Shown: piece by piece, positions 32,986 to 60,000 of the stretch
Layout of the letters: each line of letters begins with the position of its first letter
Position numbering within the stretch: position 1 is the first letter of the stretch
Source of the DNA: Cristatella mucedo
Taxonomy: Eukaryota > Bryozoa > Phylactolaemata > Cristatellidae
Assembly: GCA_009760855.2 (NCBI GenBank)
Contig: WPIO01000030.1
Location: 3,124,001 to 3,184,000 of the forward strand
Direction of reading: 5' to 3'
Length of the DNA stretch: 60,000 nt
Notes under the pieces: generated by a model
The model's input: the letters and a program-made list of their open reading frames with translations, nothing else
Told to the model about the DNA's origin: nothing
Databases searched by the model: none
Made by a program: the position numbers and the translations under genes

Positions 32986-34440
32986 GCAATACCTCAACCA
33001 AGCTGGTCTATGCTTTTTTAAGTCTCTACATTTGTGTTACTTACCACTCACAGGTCTTTCTGTTTGTGGAGTAAGACGCTTGCATTTGGCACACAACTCA
33101 TTCGCTGTTGTTCTAAACCGCGAACCTCTCCACTGCTACATTAACCACTTCTAATGATATGAGTCAGTTACTTAATCATTCTTGTGTTCCGGCTGTACAT
33201 TCGAGTTAAACACTTTTTCTCTGATTTCCAATTGATCGTACTACCAGCTCATCTAGCTGTAGTCGCTTGACCTTTTAAAAACATCAAGTATTTTGAGACC
33301 TCGCCTTTTTATGATCTCGCTGCCCCGATTTCAAAACACACCGCACAAGCAACTGATATTGCAACATTCCCTGACGACTTTTTCAAATAGCTTAGAATAA
33401 GCGTGTTTTCCTCAGCATTTTTTGCCCAGGTGAATTGTTCTTTATGCGAGTATACTTGCAAATTTGTGCAAGTAAATGACTGCTAACCTAAGAAAGTGGC
33501 TTTTTCAGCTCATCTCAGATTCTTAGACAGAGACTTCGCTCTATTTTTATATTAAACTATAATGCATTACTATGATTACATGGTAGCGCGACCGAATTCA
33601 AGAAAGAGTTGCAGAATTCATAACTTAGTTATTGCGTTATTCAGATGTCATGCAAACTATTGTCTTGGGTCATTAAAAGCTACAATCTTATCGCGTCATT
33701 CCTTGGCTGTGTCGGATTATGCGAACCAGTGCTGCCTTTATCACCGTCTGAACCAACGAGCGCACATAGCCTCAGGTACGAACTGCCGTGCCAATGAACG
33801 GTGAGATCTGCATTCCTACTATAATATTTTTTGCCGGTGACAGAGCTAAAGAGCTGGTTTAATATATGTAATCGCTGCTGTCACAAATTCGCGGTAATCT
33901 TTAGCTGGTCTGAGCGTTTTACTTTCACGTGTGTCTTCATTCTCAATAGCAAACAGGTCTCTGGGGATATGTGCACTCAACAGGTAGTAGAGACTATATT
34001 TTTCTCCGAAGCAGTCCCTAATAGATTTATTTGCACATGTATATTTGTGCGTATTAATATTTGTGCAGTTTTCGCCTAGATTAGTAAAAACTGTGCAACT
34101 TTTCAGAAGTGTGTTGACTCCCAAACTGTATGTATATATGCAGATACACGTGAGCAATTCTGGATACGGCTAGCTGCACGGCAATTGGACTAAGCCGCTA
34201 GCCAGTACCAATATTTGGGCTGTGAGCTACGCTGCCCTTAGCTGAAGTTAGTAACAACTAACCACTGGTTTCTGTCAAGCAATTACTCATCTCCTTTATC
34301 CTACTTTTAGCCAGGCGATTTATAGAAGTAACGATTCGAGAGCTGACCGCGCTATCGATGGAGGTGCCGATTGGTAAAGCACAATGAAAGCGAGTCCCGT
34401 TTACAATTTGATTCGTCTCGATCGGCTTTGGGAGGCTGGC
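32986..34440. other. Unassigned sequence
   Basis: No recognised feature. The frames at 33831-34079 and 33846-34157 run antisense to one another and have no family resemblance. Confidence 0.3.
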
Positions 34441-34444
34441 GTTA

Positions 34445-35000
34445 GTTTTTTAGAGGACTAACCTTGCAGCCACATATTTCACTAGCTGTATAGGCTTAGT
34501 GACTTTTTTGGCGGCCCAGGCAAAGTAAAATTGAAGTAGTTTAGCCAAGGCAGAACCATGTAGCTAGTTTTAGCTACATTTTTAGCAGGAAATGTGGTAT
34601 ACCATCCGTAATCTTGAATATGGATCGAACGAGATCGCTAGCTGTGCAAGTGGATTACATAATTAAGCTTTCAAACTTAAAAGCAGTGGTCAACGAGGAG
34701 ATATTTGGTTCGCATACACGACGAAGGTTGCACAACAGGATCATTAATTAGAGCTAAGGTTATTAGTGAAGCAGCATTCTTGACTAGTTGTCCGTGAGTG
34801 TTAATTCGGTTTTAAATAATTTAGTTTACGGAAATTGGCCGATATCCTGGACCGAACGCTGCCAGGCAAGACTCAGGCTTATCAGTCGCTGCAGTGAATT
34901 TTGATGGTTCAAATGACAATTTCATCTGGTTGTGTTGTCCGAAAAAGAGCAGTAGCCAAGAACTCGGGCATTAATCACTTTTTCCAGCAGCTCAATATAA
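34445..35000 (-). mobile_element. LINE-B, old reverse-strand copy
   Basis: It aligns with 14625-15085. The shared blocks include CAGCCACATATT...TAGCTGTATAGG, GATCGCTAGCTG, CGAAGGTTGCACAA and TTCGGTTTTAAATAATTTA. It may extend to about 35180 into reverse transcriptase, but I cannot follow it securely beyond 35000. Confidence 0.65.
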
Positions 35001-35865
35001 ATGGAGAAGAGCCAATTACTGAAAACGAATAATTATGCATCTCCACAGGTTACTGTTCTGCTGGATGAGAAGTGACGTGACGTTAACTCGACATAGATGG
35101 AATGCGATCGGAAAAGTTTAATTCGAACTAAGCCAGTTGCTTTGTCTACCTGGTCGATCATTGTTCTGAATCGTTCGGGTAGAACTTCGCTATATTAACT
35201 CCAAATGCAGCTGGCAGATCTTGCAGCACCAGAGGAACGATATTGCCACCATCATTGCCACTTGAAGTGTCGTTTTTGTCACTCGGAGTAGCTTTTTAAG
35301 GAAGACCGAATTTGTTGCAATGCTATGCATCTGAACTAGGCAAACACTACTACTGGAACTCATTTTTGTACGCGAGCCTCGCATTCCGTGTGAAGCTGGA
35401 CATACTGGCCGAGCTTTTGAGGGTTATTTTGTCAAGTTTCTGTCTGACAGGAGGTTCGCCTATAACTTATAAGTTGACTTGCATTTAATTCAGAATGTTT
35501 GTTACCATTTAAATAAAAATTTCAACAATAAATTCAGTAGTGGCACTGAGAGAATGCGAGGTATACTAAAAGCACTTCTTAGATGTGAGCTGTCCTAGTC
35601 CATGCTGCCTTAATCGTCGTTGCTCAATAACCTTCATGTACGAGATTAATTGGTCTACTGCTCGTTCGTGTGTCTTCAAATAGAACGGCAAAATCCTGCT
35701 TTTAAAGTATCGAGGAACAAAATCCGAGTCTAAATACACAATTGTTATTAAAGTTTGTTCTCAATATTGAGCTCCGCAAGTTTTCCAATTTGTGTAAGGA
35801 TTCTTGTCGTTGCTTCTGCATAATGTGATGGCATACGCTTGCTCAAGCAGTTCGTCCTAGAGCAC

Positions 35866-36045
35866 CATAGTGGCTCACTAGGTAAGGCGGTTGCTTTTCA
35901 CCACCTCAGCCCCGAGGTAGTGGGTTCGAATCCTGCGGTGGGCGATCCTTTATCGCTCTTGCAAGCTGTTGTGATAGCCAGCAAGGCTCTTCTGTCGCTA
36001 TACAAAAGGAGGCTGTTAAATCAGCTAGTATTTTTTTATACTTTA
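35866..36045 (+). mobile_element. SINE-A, best-preserved copy
   Basis: A tRNA-derived SINE of about 180 bp. Box A is TGGCTCACTAGG (35871-35882) and box B is GGTTCGAATCC (35923-35933), a perfect match to the RNA polymerase III consensus. The body contains TGTGATAGCCAGCAAGGCTC. The tail is TCTGTCGCTATACAAAAGG...CAGCTAGTATT with a T-rich run. A SINE-B follows without a gap. It is a SINE and not a tRNA gene because the anticodon arm and acceptor stem do not close and the same body recurs elsewhere. Confidence 0.9.
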
Positions 36046-36167
36046 GATATAATGTTAAGGTGCTCGCCCTGACCAAGGTCTGGCTGAGGTCGCGGGTTCA
36101 ATCCCAGAGGCATATGTGAAGCACCTGAATAGAGATTAAGTTCTCTTAGGGCGCTACACAAATGAAT
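36046..36167 (+). mobile_element. SINE-B, well preserved
   Basis: Head TTAAGGTGCTCGCCCTGACC with box B GGGTTCAATCCC (36094-36105). Then GGCATATGTGAAGCACCTGA leads into the LINE-A-like hairpin (AGAGATTAAGTTCTCTTAGG, GCGCTACACAAATGAA). The first half of box A is lost at the junction with SINE-A, so this is either a nested insertion or a dimer. Confidence 0.85.
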
Positions 36168-37394
<1,227 letters not shown>

Positions 37395-37416
37395 ACCAAT
37401 TTGAGCCTGGAAATAT

Positions 37417-37503
37417 AATTCAGTTGTATAGCGCCTTAAGAGAACTTAATCTCTGTTATGGTGCTTCACATATGTCTTGGGGCTCGAGTATACGACCTCA
37501 AGC
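37417..37503 (-). mobile_element. SINE-B tail and box B region
   Basis: The reverse complement contains the hairpin (AGAGATTAAGTTCTCTTAAG), GAAGCACCATAAC and GGGCTC-type box B sequence. The 5' part is missing. Confidence 0.7.
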
Positions 37504-37504
37504 T

Positions 37505-37616
37505 ACCATTAATCATATAATCACGCTCTCTTTACACCAGATGTAAAGTGCCTAGAAAGAGATTTTAAGTTCTCCAAAGGAACTATACAAATGTATCATT
37601 ATTATTATTACCATTA
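37505..37616 (+). mobile_element. LINE-A 3' tail fragment
   Basis: AAGTGCCTAGAAAGAGATT...TTCTCCAAAGG is the terminal hairpin, followed by (ATT)n. It lies directly after a reverse SINE-B. Confidence 0.75.
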
Positions 37617-38640
37617 TTACTTCATTCCTAAATACATTCACCTTGACCTTGATTCGAGGCAAGCGCCTGGAAGCAGCCAGAGCTTCCAAACTTAAAAACA
37701 GTAAGCTTCTGTCCTTCGCACACAAAGAATAAATGATATAAAACAAACTTATTTAGTGCTAAGCAGCACACAAAGATAGCAGTGAGCTTAGCAGCAAATG
37801 GCTCTAGGGTGCCCTTAAAGTAGGAAACGCTGTTATATTTACTTTGTGATTGTGAGCTGAAACACGCTTTCCAAACCGAGCACTAGCCGACACATTCCAA
37901 CTATGCTATCAAAATAAGAGCAACTAAGTAGAAAGATTAGGTAGCAGAGGTTATCATTAACGACTAAAGTGCTATCGATGCCAGCTCACACTTCTCATAG
38001 CATGAGCTTCGTCTAAGACAGGCACCATATAGCTAGAAGAAAATACAGATCGGCTGAGAATTCGACGACGTTTTCAGCTGCAACAGCAAACAGATTCGGA
38101 CTCATCTGACACAAACGCAATTAGAGTAATGCTAAAGTGGCTGTGCTTATGACGTCGATGGCTGAATATCAGCTTTCTGACGAATTGTTTGAGTGCTCCA
38201 TACTGACAGGCCGGCTGCAGAATTAATAGCCCAAAAAACTGCATTGAAACTTGAATTCCATCAATTATCACTCACAACAATTTGTTTGATAATAAGAATC
38301 AAGACATAACATCATACATTGGCCTACCCAGCAATGTATAGCTTGAGAAAAGACACCCATTCAAGAGCATTCAGCAAATATGGTCACTAAAAATGACACA
38401 CATCGAGCCAGCAAAATGTGCCCGCCTAACAGATGCACACAGGCTGCCCATATCACTTACATGTGCAATAACGACCGGAAATACAGTGTACGCTTGCTAG
38501 AAAGTCTCAAGGTGAGCGACTGCCTAAGCAGATAACCACTGCCATAGAGGTGTGCTAGAAGGCTAGGTGCCAGAGGGATATATGACAGCCATCTTCATAG
38601 CAAAACGAGGTGGTCATGCTTCTTTTAGCCACCTCCAATG
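37617..38640. other. Intergenic sequence downstream of DENND6
   Basis: No recognised gene or repeat. Short frames have no family resemblance. Confidence 0.35.
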
Positions 38641-38660
38641 TCAGCATGCAGATAAGACAC

Positions 38661-38666
38661 TTTATT
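38661..38666 (-). promoter_or_regulatory. DENND6: Polyadenylation signal AATAAA of DENND6
   Basis: AATAAA on the minus strand (TTTATT on the plus), 572 bp after the DENND6 stop codon, with a T/G-rich stretch beyond. No closer AATAAA is seen between here and the stop, so the 3' UTR is probably about 600 nt. Confidence 0.55.
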
Positions 38667-39237
38667 CTGTGTAAAAATGTGGGGGCAATACCAAAAATAG
38701 CAGGGCATTTGGCACTTGGCAGGACGAGACAGCCGTCTGACCATCACAGTACGGCACGCACAAGCAAAGGTAGCTCCTAACTTCAACAGCACAGTACACA
38801 AACAGCCTACACAGTCTCTACAGCGCGGTGCAACTGTTTCTAACTGGAGCGCTCGCGAGCATCCCAGCGCAGCACAAGCATAAAAACACAGCAACGTCAA
38901 GCAAATTGCATGAATTGACTACGAAGACGATATAAAATATCGTTCAAGCTGCACTGTACACCACCGACGGTGCTGCATGCTTGGCATGCTGAACTGGGCA
39001 GCTGGAGGGAGGCATGAGCAGGTTCCAAAGGCCGGCCCAAGGTCAACCTAGGTGAGCAGTACCCCCCTCATAACTAGGAGCAGCAGCATGCTGCTAGCCA
39101 AAGTACAGACTGGCCACCATTATTGCCAAAGTCATTGCCAAAGCCAGTCAGAGTCAGGCTGGCACACCACAGAACGGTACCAGCCAAAGACAGTCATGGT
39201 TGTCCACTAGAAAGATTAGAAGCCACTGCAGAAGTAG

Positions 39238-59489
<20,252 letters not shown>

Positions 59490-60000
59490 CTGAAAAATAG
59501 CATGATGAAAGATGAATGGAAAGAACATTCAGTCTACCTAAACGTTGATAAAAACTGCAAGGTAAAAATAATGGCCACCTGATTCGAGAATTTATTTGTG
59601 TAATAGCAGAACAGCCAGATTATTAAGTATAGAATAAGATCGGCGATGTCAACAGCATAATTTGCTTCGAAGAAGAGCCTTGTCAGTTTCAGCGCCCCCA
59701 TTTGCCGATTTGCAAGCTCTCCATACAGTAATCGATCTACCTCCACCCGAACACACCTCCCTCTTTCTCCCTGTCTGTCTGCCTCCCTTTGTAGATCCTT
59801 CCCGTCTCTATCTTTTCTTCAACCTATCAAAACAACTAAAAATTTAATTGAAAATGAATTTTCCATTCACCCAGAAGTAGCTCTTTATGCAAGCCACAGA
59901 AGAAGTATCTAGTAACTCAATATGAGGAACGGGTTCTTATTTGAAGGCATGCTGAGCCACTGCACCAGCACCAAACAATTATTCTTCAAGGAGTACTTTA
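59490..60000 (-). other. DENND6: DENND6 intron at the window edge
   Basis: No further exon could be matched here. The residues that precede KSNVCYL in other DENND6 proteins (about 90) must lie beyond 60000 or in a short exon I cannot identify. Confidence 0.5.

Noticed and set aside
33058-33130. Possible tRNA-like SINE head (GTAAGACGCTTGCATTTGGC)
   Set aside because: Box B is not recognisable and no SINE tail follows.
35866-35945. A tRNA gene (perfect box B, good box A)
   Set aside because: The body and tail recur at several sites with the same non-tRNA 3' extension, so it is a SINE head.

Overview
This 60-kb window is animal nuclear DNA, most likely from an invertebrate. The evidence is short GT-AG exons separated by introns of 0.1-4.3 kb, many decayed retrotransposons, tRNA-derived SINEs and long microsatellites. 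No prokaryotic operon, CRISPR array, rRNA gene or true tRNA gene was seen. The species cannot be fixed from the sequence.

Two host genes are supported, both on the minus strand. On the right (59489 down to 39238) lie 16 exons of DENND6 (FAM116), a DENN-domain protein known in mammals as a Rab14 exchange factor. The exons join in frame for 1533 nt (510 codons plus stop) and end at a true stop codon. An AATAAA signal lies about 570 bp further on. Only the N-terminal end is missing, beyond position 60000. On the left (2914 down to 275) two phase-1 exons together make one complete Ig-like domain of an unidentified cell-surface or secreted protein.

Between and inside these genes the DNA is mostly transposon remains. 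LINE-A (CR1/L2-like, YVDD reverse transcriptase, 3' hairpin and ATT tail) has about 29 copies or tail fragments. LINE-B is a second CR1/L2-like family with five copies. SINE-A is tRNA-derived, with a head carrying box A and box B and a shared 3' end. SINE-B is a second tRNA-derived family whose tail copies the LINE-A 3' hairpin. There are four remains of Ty3/Gypsy pol, one hAT-Charlie-type MITE, and an unnamed repeat (element X) that holds a LINE-B insertion.

Layout: 1-3.1 kb Ig-type gene; 3.5-5 kb LINE-A; 5.1-5.24 kb (CT)n; 7-7.9 kb LINE-A split by SINE-A; 8.5 kb hAT MITE; 10.9-11.6 kb LINE-A split by SINE-A; 12.9-13.3 kb Gypsy integrase remnant; 13.9-15.3 kb element X split by LINE-B; 15.3-16.7 kb LINE-A; 17.4 kb Gypsy integrase end; 18.5-20.9 kb two large inverted repeats around the best LINE-A; 21-23.9 kb LINE-A then Gypsy pol; 24-25.2 kb GC-richer DNA of unknown origin; 25.4 kb element X; 26.4-29.7 kb LINE-A pieces and Gypsy; 31-32 kb GC-rich tandem duplication, (CT)n and minisatellite; 32.6-36.2 kb LINE-B and SINEs; 37.2 kb (CA)n; 38.6-59.5 kb DENND6 with repeat-laden introns.

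The repeats act as a record of events. SINE-A is nested in LINE-A three times, SINE-B is nested in Gypsy, and LINE-B is nested in element X. The shared LINE-A/SINE-B hairpin suggests that LINE-A machinery copied SINE-B.
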